In this document: positions 6,970-15,191 of the stretch, one piece after another | Layout of the letters: each line of letters opens with the position of its first letter | Position numbering within the stretch: the stretch's first letter is position 1 | Source of the DNA: an uncultured Clostridia bacterium | Lineage (GTDB): Bacteria > Bacillota > Clostridia > Oscillospirales > Ruminococcaceae | NCBI GenBank assembly: GCA_947589355.1 | Contig: CANPZC010000019.1 | Coordinates: 1-43,269 of the forward strand | Length of the DNA: 43,269 nt | Direction: 5' to 3' | Position numbers and translations under genes: made by a program | Notes under the pieces: generated by a model | Told to the model about the DNA's origin: nothing | The model's database searches: none | Seen by the model: the letters and a program-made list of their open reading frames with translations, nothing else

Positions 6970-7617
6970 ATGGATATTTCAAAACTAACGCAGGAGGAAA
7001 TAACGCGCCTTGGCGACCCCTCAGACCCGCGCGGCGAGGCAGGTATAGCAATGCTCACGCGCATGAATTTGAGCCACAGCCTGCTTACCGAACGCGCTCT
7101 TTCGCTTGTTACTTTCAACGGTAACGAAACGGTTTTAGACATAGGCTGCGGAGGCGGTGCGGCGCTATATAAAATGTCGCGTATGCTGCCAAAGGGCAAA
7201 CTTTTTGGTATAGACCATTCGCAAACGGCTGTGGGGCTTGCCGCAAAAAACAACGCCGCTGATATAGAGCGCGGCAAGATGAATATTCAGCGCGCGCAGG
7301 TTGCAGCCATGCCGTTTGAGAGCGATATGTTTGACGTAATTTTAACGGTCGAGAGCTTTTACTTCTGGAAACAGCCGCAGAGTGAGCTGAAAGAAGTTTA
7401 CCGCGTGCTTAAAAGCGGCGGCGCGTTTTTGCTGGCTCTCGATGAGTACGGCAGGGAGGGGCTGACAGATGAAACAAAGCAAAACGCTAAAGAGTACGAT
7501 CTGTTTTTACCTACAAAAGAGCAGCTGACGCAGCTTCTTTGCGGCGCAGGGTTTGAGAAAATAGTACTTCACACATACCAAGGCAGCGATATGATATGCG
7601 CAGAGGCAAAAAAGTGA
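6970..7617 (+). CDS. Class I SAM-dependent methyltransferase
   Basis: A 215-residue Rossmann-fold methyltransferase of the Methyltransf_11 / UbiE-like group. Motif I is VLDIGCGGG (residues 55-63), the acidic end of strand 2 is FGIDHS, motif II is MFDVILTVESFYFW, and YRVLKSGGAFLL is the usual post-I motif. The substrate is unknown. The start at 6970 is preceded by GGCGGCGGAG and follows the stop codon of the VapD-like gene after one base, so the two genes are cotranscribed. The gene ends in a strong bidirectional terminator whose stem overlaps its last codons. Confidence 0.88.
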   Translation: MDISKLTQEEITRLGDPSDPRGEAGIAMLTRMNLSHSLLTERALSLVTFNGNETVLDIGCGGGAALYKMSRMLPKGKLFGIDHSQTAVGLAAKNNAADIERGKMNIQRAQVAAMPFESDMFDVILTVESFYFWKQPQSELKEVYRVLKSGGAFLLALDEYGREGLTDETKQNAKEYDLFLPTKEQLTQLLCGAGFEKIVLHTYQGSDMICAEAKK

Positions 7618-7646
7618 TCCCCACATAAGTGAGGATCACTTTTTTA
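7608..7646. terminator. Bidirectional terminator between convergent genes
   Basis: GTGATCC (7614-7620) pairs with GGATCAC (7633-7639), flanked by six A on the left and six T on the right, so it works for the methyltransferase operon and for the leftward surface-protein gene. The left arm overlaps the methyltransferase stop codon. Confidence 0.9.
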
Positions 7647-7665
7647 TTGCTTGATTGCTTGATCT

Positions 7666-10600
7666 TCAGCGCGCTTTGTTTTCCTTGCGGATAACGCATA
7701 TTGCGCCGAGTACGGCAGCTGCCAGTATAACAAATACCAGAGAGAAGTCGCCGCCTGTAGCAGGTGAATTGTCGTTCAGACTGCTGTCAGGTTTGCTTTC
7801 ATCGGGTTTGCTGTCTTCTGTCTTGCTATCGTCAGGTTTGCTGCTGTCAGGCTCGGTGATCGCGGGCGGTGTAGGCTCGCTAGCCTTGTCTGCATAAACT
7901 ATCGCGTATACCGAGAATTTGTCGGTCTTGAATGTGATAGTGTTCGCATCGCTGTCGGTGTCGCTGAGTATGTCAGCCTTGCCGTCGTGCAGGCGAACTA
8001 TAGCAAACGTTCTGCCGTCGGCTTTCAGCGAATCGGGAACTTCTATCGTAAGGCTTATCTCCTTGCCAAGCTGCGTTACAGCAAATTCCTTGCCGTCTAT
8101 TGTCTTTGTGATATCGATAGTCACATACTGACCTATGGTGTATTTGTCTTTGATTACAGTATCGGTCAGAGCCTTGTCTTCATCTGTAACGGTGGAAGTT
8201 GCATCGTCTATAGAAAGTACGATGTCAATGTTCGCGCCTTTGCCCAGAGCTTCTTTTTCAGCATCTGTAAGAGCCGCATCTTCAAGAGCTATCTTTGTGC
8301 TTTCGTTAAGTTTGATAGCAGGTGCGCCCTTGCCGCTTTCGGGGATAACATCGATATTGCCCATGGTTGCCGGTATTACTTCGCCCTTTTCAAGAACTTC
8401 GCCGCAAGCCTGACATACAACGTCGCCTGTGTAGCCGTCTTCGGTGGCTGTGGCAGCCTTAGCGCCCTTTCTTTCAGCGGCAGGTGTGTGATGACCCGGC
8501 GCAGGAATGGTTCTGCTGTCCTTGACCGCGTCGCACTTTGAGCAGTGTATAGATTCGCTGCCGTCTTCAAAGCAGGTGGCAGGCTTATCAACTGTGTATT
8601 TATCTTCCCAGGTGTGACCCTTAGCGGAAAGATTGTTGGTCTCTTTAGTACCGCAGACTTTACACTCTCTTTCCTGAGTGCCCTCATCGTCGCAGTCGGG
8701 TGAAGAAATATCTTTCCACTCGCCAAAGTCGTGACCCAGCGCAGGGATAACTTCGCTGTCTTTTTTCAGACCGCATACCGAGCAGTGAATAGACTTGCTG
8801 CCCTCGGTGGTGCAGGTAGGAACAACATCAATAGTGTAATCTTTATCCCAATTGTGGTTTACAAGATCCGCGCCCCTTGTCTCGGTAAATCCGCAGACTG
8901 TGCACGTTCTCTCCTCGTTTGCTTCGCCTGTGCTCTTTGAGATGACCTCTACCCATTCGCCAAAGCTGTGACCCTTAGCAGGAATAGTTTCGCTCTCTTT
9001 TACAGCGCCGCACTTTGTGCAGTAAATAGACTTGCTGCCGTCGGTCGTGCAGGTGGCTTCTTTGTCAATGGTGAAGTCTTCGTTCCAAGTGTGACCGTTC
9101 GGTGAAAGGTTCTTAGTTTCTTTAGTGTGGCATTCTGTACATTCTCTTTCCTGAGCGCCGCTGTCGTCGCAGTCAGGTGAAACAAGTTCTTTCCAGTCGC
9201 CCCATGTGTGACCTTTTGCTTTTATCGTTTCAGAACTGCCCGGCTTTGTAAGTCCGCATACAGAGCAGTGAATAGAGCGGCTGCCCTCGGCAGTGCAGGT
9301 AGGCTCAACATCTATAGTGTATTCTGTATTCCACTTGTGGTTTTCAAGATCCATGCCTCTTGTTTCGGTATATCCGCAAACTTCGCATTTTCTCTGCTCG
9401 TTTACTTCGCCGTTGGCAGTTTTTACTTCTTCCCATTCGCCAAACTTGTGACCCTCAGCAGGAACAGTAACGGGCGTAGATTTAATAATTGCTTTGCAGG
9501 TCGCACAGTATACAACATCATTGTATCTGCCGGCATCAGTGCAGGTAGCGGGCATAACTGCTTCCCTTACTGCCTCCTGCGGTGTGTGACCCGTTGCAGG
9601 TATGACCTCGGCTTCATTAGTAGAACCGCAGCCGTTCTTGCAGTGATGAGATCTGCTGCCGTCGGTCGTACAGGTAGGCGCTTTGTCTATAGTCCATTCT
9701 GTATCCCAAACGTGATCTTTATCATCTGTTTCCGTTTCGGAATAACCGCAGATCGTGCATACGCGTTGCAGAGTGGTGCTTTCGTGGTTGTTTGTTTCTA
9801 CTGCTGCCCATTCTGAAAAGACGTGACCTTTTGCAGGGAGCGTTTCATAAGTTTTACCCATTTCTACGTTGCAGTTCGCGCAGTATACTGTAGTTTCTTT
9901 CTGACCCTCGTCGGTGCAGGTAGCTTCTTTAAGTACTACAGTCTTTGTGCTGCCTGCCTGATGTGCAAGAGTACCTACAGGAACTATATCATCGGGGTTG
10001 GATATACCGCATACCGTGCAGTGCTTAGACATATAACCGGGGTTGATGCAGGTAGGCTCTTTGTCTATGGTATATTCTTCAGCCCACTTGTGCGAGCCGC
10101 CCTCAGTCTGTGTTTCAATAAGACCGCAATTGCGGCATCTTCTCTCTCTCGAGGTATCTCCGCAAGTCACGGAAGAAACTACTTTCCAAGCCGACCAGCT
10201 ATGATCTGTCATTTTTTCGGTATAATTGTCATTGCGCTCTATTATACTATTGCAGACTTTGCAGTATGTCAGTTTTGTGCCCTCGCCTATGTTTACGCAA
10301 GAGGCAGCTTTTCTCATTTCGGTAACTGTTATACCCGGAGTGTGCTTGCCGTTTATTGTTACGTTGTAAACGGTCTCGTTGCCTGCTTTGTCAGTAACTG
10401 TAATAGCAACTGTTTTAGAGCCATCGTGATCGAATTTTGCAGTAAACTTATTGTCGCCTACCGCGGCGGCAACTACATCATCGCTTGCCGCAACTACAGA
10501 ATCATCGAAAAGCATCTGATCGCCTACTTGTACCCGTAAAAGGTTTGCATCGTTTACGGTAAAATCAATGCTCTCGCAGTATATTCCGCCGTTTTTAATG

Positions 10601-12396
10601 CCCGAGATAGTAGGCGCGGAGAGATCGAAAACTATAGCGGCTGTGCTTATGCAGGTAACGTTTCCGTCCTTGTCTGTAGCCTTGAAATATACATATCTTC
10701 TGTTGGTCTTGTTGGCAGGGCTTACAGGAACGCCCTTGTCGGTGTTGTAAACTGTCCAGTAGTTAATTGCATAACCTTTCAGCGTTTCGGCTGTAAGTAC
10801 CTCGTCACTTGTATAATAGTATATAGTGATCGGAACATCTTTATCCTGCTCGTCGGTAACTGATGCTTTAACTGTCACGGTCGAATTTTTAACATAAACG
10901 TCTGCAACGTCGGTAGACATAGTTGACCAGCTATGACCGTCGAGAGTGGCAGTTATAACAGGACCTATCGCGCTTCTGTACTTAGCGGTGTAGACCTTGC
11001 TGCCCGTGCTGCCCTTGTTTATTGTAACAGTTGCCTGCTCGCCGGTAACTGCGTTGTCTTCCCAGCCTGCAAACTTCTGGTCTTTCGGCGCGGTCGGGGT
11101 GGGAAGAGTAAAGGTTTCTGTACCCTTGTTGTAAGTTTTGGTGTAGGTCTTGCCGTCGTCACTGGTTTCCCAGCCGTCAGCGGTAAGTGTGCCGTCGCCA
11201 ACATTAAGCGTTATGGTGTAGTCTTTGTAAGAACCGCTGTTGTAAAGCTTTATATCTTTTGTAACAAGGGTATCAAAACTATACTCGCTCTTGTCCTCGT
11301 CATCAAGATTTTCATACCACTTGTCGCCTGCGGTCTGACCGTCTTTATCGTAAGTAACAGTGGGCTTTGCAAATGTGCCGTCCTTGTTTGCAAATTCTTC
11401 TGCAACCGTTACTTCTTCTGTGGTTGTTTTCAGCACAAATTCAGCCTTGTATACTCTGTCTTCGTCAGTGCCTTTGAGCGAGGGAACGTCTTCTTTGCTC
11501 TCGCTAAGCTTCTGACCCCAGTACATATCGCCGTCCTGATTCTGGCGCAGTATCCATGCCGCCTTGCCGTTTTTTACATCATCATCGGTAAGAGCGGGGA
11601 TATTTTTGTTCTGATCGCCTGTCGGTACACTAATCGCAACATCTCCGTGGTTTACATAGCAAGTATCGGATACATTATCGGCAGTACCTGCTATAGCGCC
11701 AAATTTGCCTGAGGAACTTGTGCTTGTTGATGTAACATCGGCAAAACAGTTCTTGATAGTACCGCTGTTGCCTGCACCAACAATTCCGCCAAACTGATAA
11801 ACGGCGTTTACACTGCCTTTGACATAGCAGTTTTGTATAGTACCTTTGTTTGCGCCCGCAATAAGACCGACAAACCAACCGCCGTTGATATTTGCAGTAC
11901 CCTCAACGGTAAGATTCTTTACTGTGCCGCCTGTTCCTATCTGACCGAAAAGACCATAATTGTATCCGTCGGCTCTTTGACCGCCCGATACTTTAGTAAC
12001 ATTCATTTCGGTTATCTTGTGACCATTACCGTCGAAAGTACCTGTAAATTCGACGTTTCTTCCGATCGGCGTCCAGCTGCCGAGGTTGGTAATGTCAGCG
12101 TTCAGCTTGTAGTATGCGCTGACAGCCGCGGTCTTGTCGCTGCCCGGATCGTGTTTCTTTGCAATTGCTTCTCTCATGTTTTCAAGGTCGTCCTTATCAT
12201 CTATGATATAAGGCGCCTCCTCAGTTCCTTTTCCGTCAAGAATAAAGGAAAAGGTTTCATCTTCCGTGCCTGCTGCGGCTGCACCTGCTCTGTCAAACAG
12301 GCCGCTAAGCGGCAGCAGTGTCATTGCAAATACTACGGCTGTTATCAAACCGTAAATGCGTTTTTTCGCTGTCGTCATTTTCAGCACATGGATCAT
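7666..12396 (-). CDS. Giant secreted surface protein: GLUG domain, B-repeat, 16 Cys/His repeats, sortase-like tail
   Basis: About 1,573-1,576 residues. It opens with a signal peptide (basic KKR, hydrophobic core, AGAAAAG near residue 40). Residues ~95-240 carry GLUG-type repeats (FDGNGHKI, GLFGQIG, GLIAGANKG, GGIVGAGNSG). Residues ~390-460 resemble an InlB/Flg_new B-repeat. Residues ~685-1345 hold sixteen CxxC units, mostly in the pattern C-x9-10-(H/Y/E)-C-x-x-C-(G) followed by a GH or DH-W segment; the cysteines and histidines could bind metal or form disulfides. The end has PDSS/KPDD-rich spacers, then NSPATGG, a hydrophobic helix and RKENKAR, a variant of the LPXTG sorting signal. AGGAG directly abuts the first ATG (12396), so the in-frame GTG at 12387, nine bases after AGGAG, is the more likely start. 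Expression may vary through the A-tract in the leader. Confidence 0.9.
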   Translation of the reverse strand: MIHVLKMTTAKKRIYGLITAVVFAMTLLPLSGLFDRAGAAAAGTEDETFSFILDGKGTEEAPYIIDDKDDLENMREAIAKKHDPGSDKTAAVSAYYKLNADITNLGSWTPIGRNVEFTGTFDGNGHKITEMNVTKVSGGQRADGYNYGLFGQIGTGGTVKNLTVEGTANINGGWFVGLIAGANKGTIQNCYVKGSVNAVYQFGGIVGAGNSGTIKNCFADVTSTSTSSSGKFGAIAGTADNVSDTCYVNHGDVAISVPTGDQNKNIPALTDDDVKNGKAAWILRQNQDGDMYWGQKLSESKEDVPSLKGTDEDRVYKAEFVLKTTTEEVTVAEEFANKDGTFAKPTVTYDKDGQTAGDKWYENLDDEDKSEYSFDTLVTKDIKLYNSGSYKDYTITLNVGDGTLTADGWETSDDGKTYTKTYNKGTETFTLPTPTAPKDQKFAGWEDNAVTGEQATVTINKGSTGSKVYTAKYRSAIGPVITATLDGHSWSTMSTDVADVYVKNSTVTVKASVTDEQDKDVPITIYYYTSDEVLTAETLKGYAINYWTVYNTDKGVPVSPANKTNRRYVYFKATDKDGNVTCISTAAIVFDLSAPTISGIKNGGIYCESIDFTVNDANLLRVQVGDQMLFDDSVVAASDDVVAAAVGDNKFTAKFDHDGSKTVAITVTDKAGNETVYNVTINGKHTPGITVTEMRKAASCVNIGEGTKLTYCKVCNSIIERNDNYTEKMTDHSWSAWKVVSSVTCGDTSRERRCRNCGLIETQTEGGSHKWAEEYTIDKEPTCINPGYMSKHCTVCGISNPDDIVPVGTLAHQAGSTKTVVLKEATCTDEGQKETTVYCANCNVEMGKTYETLPAKGHVFSEWAAVETNNHESTTLQRVCTICGYSETETDDKDHVWDTEWTIDKAPTCTTDGSRSHHCKNGCGSTNEAEVIPATGHTPQEAVREAVMPATCTDAGRYNDVVYCATCKAIIKSTPVTVPAEGHKFGEWEEVKTANGEVNEQRKCEVCGYTETRGMDLENHKWNTEYTIDVEPTCTAEGSRSIHCSVCGLTKPGSSETIKAKGHTWGDWKELVSPDCDDSGAQERECTECHTKETKNLSPNGHTWNEDFTIDKEATCTTDGSKSIYCTKCGAVKESETIPAKGHSFGEWVEVISKSTGEANEERTCTVCGFTETRGADLVNHNWDKDYTIDVVPTCTTEGSKSIHCSVCGLKKDSEVIPALGHDFGEWKDISSPDCDDEGTQERECKVCGTKETNNLSAKGHTWEDKYTVDKPATCFEDGSESIHCSKCDAVKDSRTIPAPGHHTPAAERKGAKAATATEDGYTGDVVCQACGEVLEKGEVIPATMGNIDVIPESGKGAPAIKLNESTKIALEDAALTDAEKEALGKGANIDIVLSIDDATSTVTDEDKALTDTVIKDKYTIGQYVTIDITKTIDGKEFAVTQLGKEISLTIEVPDSLKADGRTFAIVRLHDGKADILSDTDSDANTITFKTDKFSVYAIVYADKASEPTPPAITEPDSSKPDDSKTEDSKPDESKPDSSLNDNSPATGGDFSLVFVILAAAVLGAICVIRKENKAR

Positions 12397-12414
12397 CTCC
12401 TAGATTAGAAATAT

Positions 12415-12463
12415 TTAGCAAAACTGTTTTTTTTTTTTTTTTTTTTTGAAACTGTTTTGCTAA
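12415..12463 (-). promoter_or_regulatory. Leader hairpin with a 21-nt homopolymer (A21 in the mRNA)
   Basis: TTAGCAAAAC (12415-12424) and GTTTTGCTAA (12454-12463) are exact inverted repeats that enclose a run of 21 T (12427-12447), read as A21 in the transcript. The unit lies between the promoter at 12469-12497 and the ribosome site, so the whole hairpin is at the very 5' end of the mRNA. Homopolymers this long slip during replication, and the tract length would change the loop of the hairpin. Confidence 0.8.
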
Positions 12464-12468
12464 TTATC

Positions 12469-12497
12469 ATTATAACACAAACAGGGTTGCTTGTCAA
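12469..12497 (-). promoter_or_regulatory. Consensus promoter of the giant surface protein
   Basis: Minus-strand TTGACA (12497-12492), 17 nt, TATAAT (12474-12469): both hexamers match consensus. The predicted start, near 12462, falls on the first base of the leader hairpin. Confidence 0.88.
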
Positions 12498-12611
12498 CGA
12501 AAAATTGCGAAATTTCTTTATTTTTTTCATTTTACTTATTCAAAAATTTTTGCATGAGCTTTTTGCACAACCCCTCTTGCGATATTTTTCGCCAAAGTAT
12601 TACTTTTCAAC

Positions 12612-12638
12612 AAAAACGCCCCGAGAAGACCCGAGGCG
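12612..12638 (-). terminator. Terminator of the flippase-decarboxylase operon
   Basis: On the minus strand CGCCTCGG pairs with TCGGGGCG (with wobble pairs) around a short loop and is followed by a run of five T. It is about 10 nt past the decarboxylase stop codon. Confidence 0.75.
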
Positions 12639-12648
12639 CACTGCCATA

Positions 12649-14013
12649 CTATTTTAAAGTAAGAATTTTTTCTCCGAGTTTGTCGCGCGAGATCACGTTC
12701 AGCTTTGCGCGCCGCATTTCGATAATGCTTTGTACCGCTTCTGCCGTGATAACCTCGCCCGGCGCTATAACAGGCACGCCCGGTGGGTATGCCCACACGT
12801 ATTCGCCGCAAACTCTGCCTATGCCCTCGCCTAGCGAAACAAGCGTTTTCTCGCACTTTTGCGCTTCGTATGCCGTTTTGCACACCTTTGGCGCGTACAG
12901 CTCGGGCAGTGGGGCGCACTGCGCTTTGTGCAAATTTTTGTCAATGCTCAAAAGCGCGTTTTCAAGGCGCAAAAGCCCCTCGTCACTGTCGCCAATGCTT
13001 GTAAGAGCCACCACATACCTAATGCTTGCCATTTCGCATTCTATGCCGTACCTGTCGCGCAGTAGGTCAAACAGCTCTCTGCCGCTTATGTCGCTATTCT
13101 CGCAACATATGACAATGCGGCTTTTATCACAATTTTCGCTTACTTTTATGTACAGATGTTTTAAGTTTCCGCACGCTTTATAAAAATGTTCCAAACGATC
13201 GGTATGCCGCTGTGCAAGCTGTTTACCGCGCTTTTCAAGCAAGGTCATGCAGCTGTCGGCAGATGCCATTAAAACATAAGATGGGCTGGAAGTTTCAAAC
13301 ATTTGCAGCGTTTCTGCTATTCTTTCGGTATTTACCTTATCAGAAAAAATGTTAAGGCACGCCACTTGCGTAAGGCAGGGCAGCGTTTTGTGCAGGCTGG
13401 TGACAGAAATATCGCCCATCGCGTTTGCCCCATAAAACAGCGGAAAATGCGCTCCGTGCGCTTCATCACAAATAAGCGGTATGCCACACTTTTTACATAC
13501 TTTCGCTATTTTTTGGGTATCGCTCACAACTCCCTCGTATGTCGGCGTGGTGATGACAACAGCTTTTGCATCGGGGGTGTGTTCTATCGCTTTTTCTATC
13601 GCCTCCGCCGAAACTGCGCCGAAAATACCCGTAGTTACATCGAACGGCGGCGCGACCCAAAAGGGTGATAAATTGTACAGTTCAATTGCTTTGTAAACCG
13701 AGCGGTGGCAGTTGCGCGCGGCAATAATTTTGTCACCAAAGCTGCATAAAGCCACCACCGACGCCATGATGCCGCAGGTGCTGCCGTTCACCAGCAGAAG
13801 GCTCTTTTTTGCGCCGTAAAATGCCGCCAGCCGCCGCTGGATCTCGTCGATAACGCCACTCGCGCGGTGCAGGTCGTCAAAGCCTGTTATCTCGGTAATG
13901 TCAATGTCATAGGGCAGAAAATTGCCACAAATATCGCTGTTTCTCTTGTGCCCGGGCATATGCATGGGGTATAAGCTGAGGTTTTTCAGCTTGTCAAAAA
14001 GGGTATCGCTCAT
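12649..14013 (-). CDS. Orn/Lys/Arg decarboxylase-family PLP enzyme
   Basis: A 454-residue fold-type I PLP enzyme of the SpeA (Bacillus)/YaaO group of Orn/Lys/Arg decarboxylases. Residues 16-23 (PMHMPGHK) are the typical opening; DEAHGAHF (D183, H186) contacts the cofactor and SLHKT provides the PLP lysine K209. The C-terminal decarboxylase domain includes AYPPGVPV and the PGE motif. Substrate (arginine, lysine or ornithine) cannot be chosen from sequence alone. It overlaps the upstream PfkB gene by 4 nt (ATGA), which suggests translational coupling, and is the last gene of its operon. Confidence 0.88.
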   Translation of the reverse strand: MSDTLFDKLKNLSLYPMHMPGHKRNSDICGNFLPYDIDITEITGFDDLHRASGVIDEIQRRLAAFYGAKKSLLLVNGSTCGIMASVVALCSFGDKIIAARNCHRSVYKAIELYNLSPFWVAPPFDVTTGIFGAVSAEAIEKAIEHTPDAKAVVITTPTYEGVVSDTQKIAKVCKKCGIPLICDEAHGAHFPLFYGANAMGDISVTSLHKTLPCLTQVACLNIFSDKVNTERIAETLQMFETSSPSYVLMASADSCMTLLEKRGKQLAQRHTDRLEHFYKACGNLKHLYIKVSENCDKSRIVICCENSDISGRELFDLLRDRYGIECEMASIRYVVALTSIGDSDEGLLRLENALLSIDKNLHKAQCAPLPELYAPKVCKTAYEAQKCEKTLVSLGEGIGRVCGEYVWAYPPGVPVIAPGEVITAEAVQSIIEMRRAKLNVISRDKLGEKILTLK

Positions 14014-14927
14014 ATACTTTTCACCACAATTTCAGGCATAAGCGCCATAACGGCTTCTTTAGTTGCCAAGCTGCCCGAAAACACGCTTGCCGAGCCTGCC
14101 GCAGCGCCCATTTTAAGAGCGTTTGCCATGCTTCCGCCGGTCGTGAGCGCCGCCAGAAAGCCTGCCACCATTGAATCCCCGGCGCCGACGGAGTTTACAG
14201 CCTTGCCTTTGGGCGCGCTGCAATACAGCCTTTCACCGCTTTTGCAGGCAAGCACAGCCCCCATTTGCGCCATTGAGACCAGCACGTTTTCAGCGCCGCT
14301 TTCTTGCATTGCAACGGCATATTTTACCGCTTCTTCGGGGGTGGTAATGCTTATGCCGAATATCTCGCCCAGCTCTATGTGGTTGGGCTTTACCAAAAAC
14401 GGCTCGCCTTTGAGCAAATTTACCAGCGAACTGCCCGATGCATCTGCAATTATGCGTATGCCCCTGCCTTTGAGCCTCGTCATAATGTCAAGATAAAGCG
14501 TATTTGGCAGGCAAGAGGGTATGCTGCCTGCAAGCACAAGGCAGTCGCCGCTTTGAAGATTATCAAGCTCCTGCAACAGGCTTTCAAGGCTGTGCGGCGG
14601 AATGTAGGGGGAATCAGCGTTTATTTCGGTCTCCTCTTCGCCCGAGAGCTTGACGTTTATGCGCGAATTACCCTGCGGCAGTCGCAAAAAGCGCGTATCA
14701 ACGCCGTTTTCTTTAAGCAGGCGTTCTATCTCCGCGCCCGTAAAGCCTGCGGTAAAGCCCAGCGCGGTGTTTTCGCAGCCGAGGTTTTTAAGCACCACAG
14801 AAACGTTGACGCCCTTGCCGCCTGCCACAATGCGCGTATCATATGCGCGGTTTACAGCCCCTGCTGTCAGTTTGTCTGTCCACACCGTGTAATCGAGCGA
14901 GGGGCTCAGCGTAACGGTATAGAGCAT
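14010..14927 (-). CDS. 1-phosphofructokinase-type sugar kinase (PfkB family)
   Basis: A 305-residue PfkB-family kinase of the FruK/LacC hexose-phosphate kinase type. The signatures are AGGKGVNVSVVLKNLG (residues 35-50) and NSVGAGDSMVAGFL (245-258) with the catalytic base D251. Members phosphorylate fructose-1-phosphate or tagatose-6-phosphate. No PTS fructose genes are adjacent, so the physiological substrate is uncertain. The start overlaps the stop codon of the YdbC gene by one base, and its own stop overlaps the decarboxylase start. Confidence 0.88.
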   Translation of the reverse strand: MLYTVTLSPSLDYTVWTDKLTAGAVNRAYDTRIVAGGKGVNVSVVLKNLGCENTALGFTAGFTGAEIERLLKENGVDTRFLRLPQGNSRINVKLSGEEETEINADSPYIPPHSLESLLQELDNLQSGDCLVLAGSIPSCLPNTLYLDIMTRLKGRGIRIIADASGSSLVNLLKGEPFLVKPNHIELGEIFGISITTPEEAVKYAVAMQESGAENVLVSMAQMGAVLACKSGERLYCSAPKGKAVNSVGAGDSMVAGFLAALTTGGSMANALKMGAAAGSASVFSGSLATKEAVMALMPEIVVKSI

Positions 14928-15172
14928 TACAGTATGCCTGCCTCGTCGTCGTCGGTAACTTCGCCGTTGATTATGGCTTTCAGCGTTTCAAATTCCTCGT
15001 CTGAAAGGGTAACGCCCTTGCCCATTCTTGTGTGGTCGGGAGACCATTCTCTGATGTCGTACTTCGGTTCTCTGCCGTTCCAGCTGATGAGGTTCAGCTC
15101 CTTAGTCCAGCCTTTCGGGTTTTCCGAAAGCACCCCTAAGCACTCCTTGATCTCGTAAGTCAGTTCTGCCAT
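14927..15172 (-). CDS. ydbC: YdbC-like PC4-family single-stranded DNA-binding protein
   Basis: An 81-residue protein that closely follows the Lactococcus YdbC pattern: VLSENPKGWTKELN, ISWNGREPKYDIR, WSPDHTRMGKG and LSDEEF. YdbC is a bacterial relative of the eukaryotic coactivator PC4 and binds single-stranded DNA as a dimer. GGAGGAAAAAACA precedes the ATG. It lies 19 nt after the flippase gene and one base from the sugar kinase, so it is cotranscribed with them, though no functional link between the three is apparent. Confidence 0.9.
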   Translation of the reverse strand: MAELTYEIKECLGVLSENPKGWTKELNLISWNGREPKYDIREWSPDHTRMGKGVTLSDEEFETLKAIINGEVTDDDEAGIL

Positions 15173-15191
15173 TGTTTTTTCCTCCTGATGG

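Noticed and set aside
9208-12408. Long rightward reading frames (for example 9208-9816, 9823-10539, 10933-11712) opposite the giant surface-protein gene
   Set aside because: They lie antisense to a gene with clear domains, have low-complexity Cys/Tyr/Phe-rich translations and no ribosome sites. They are shadows of the repetitive coding strand.
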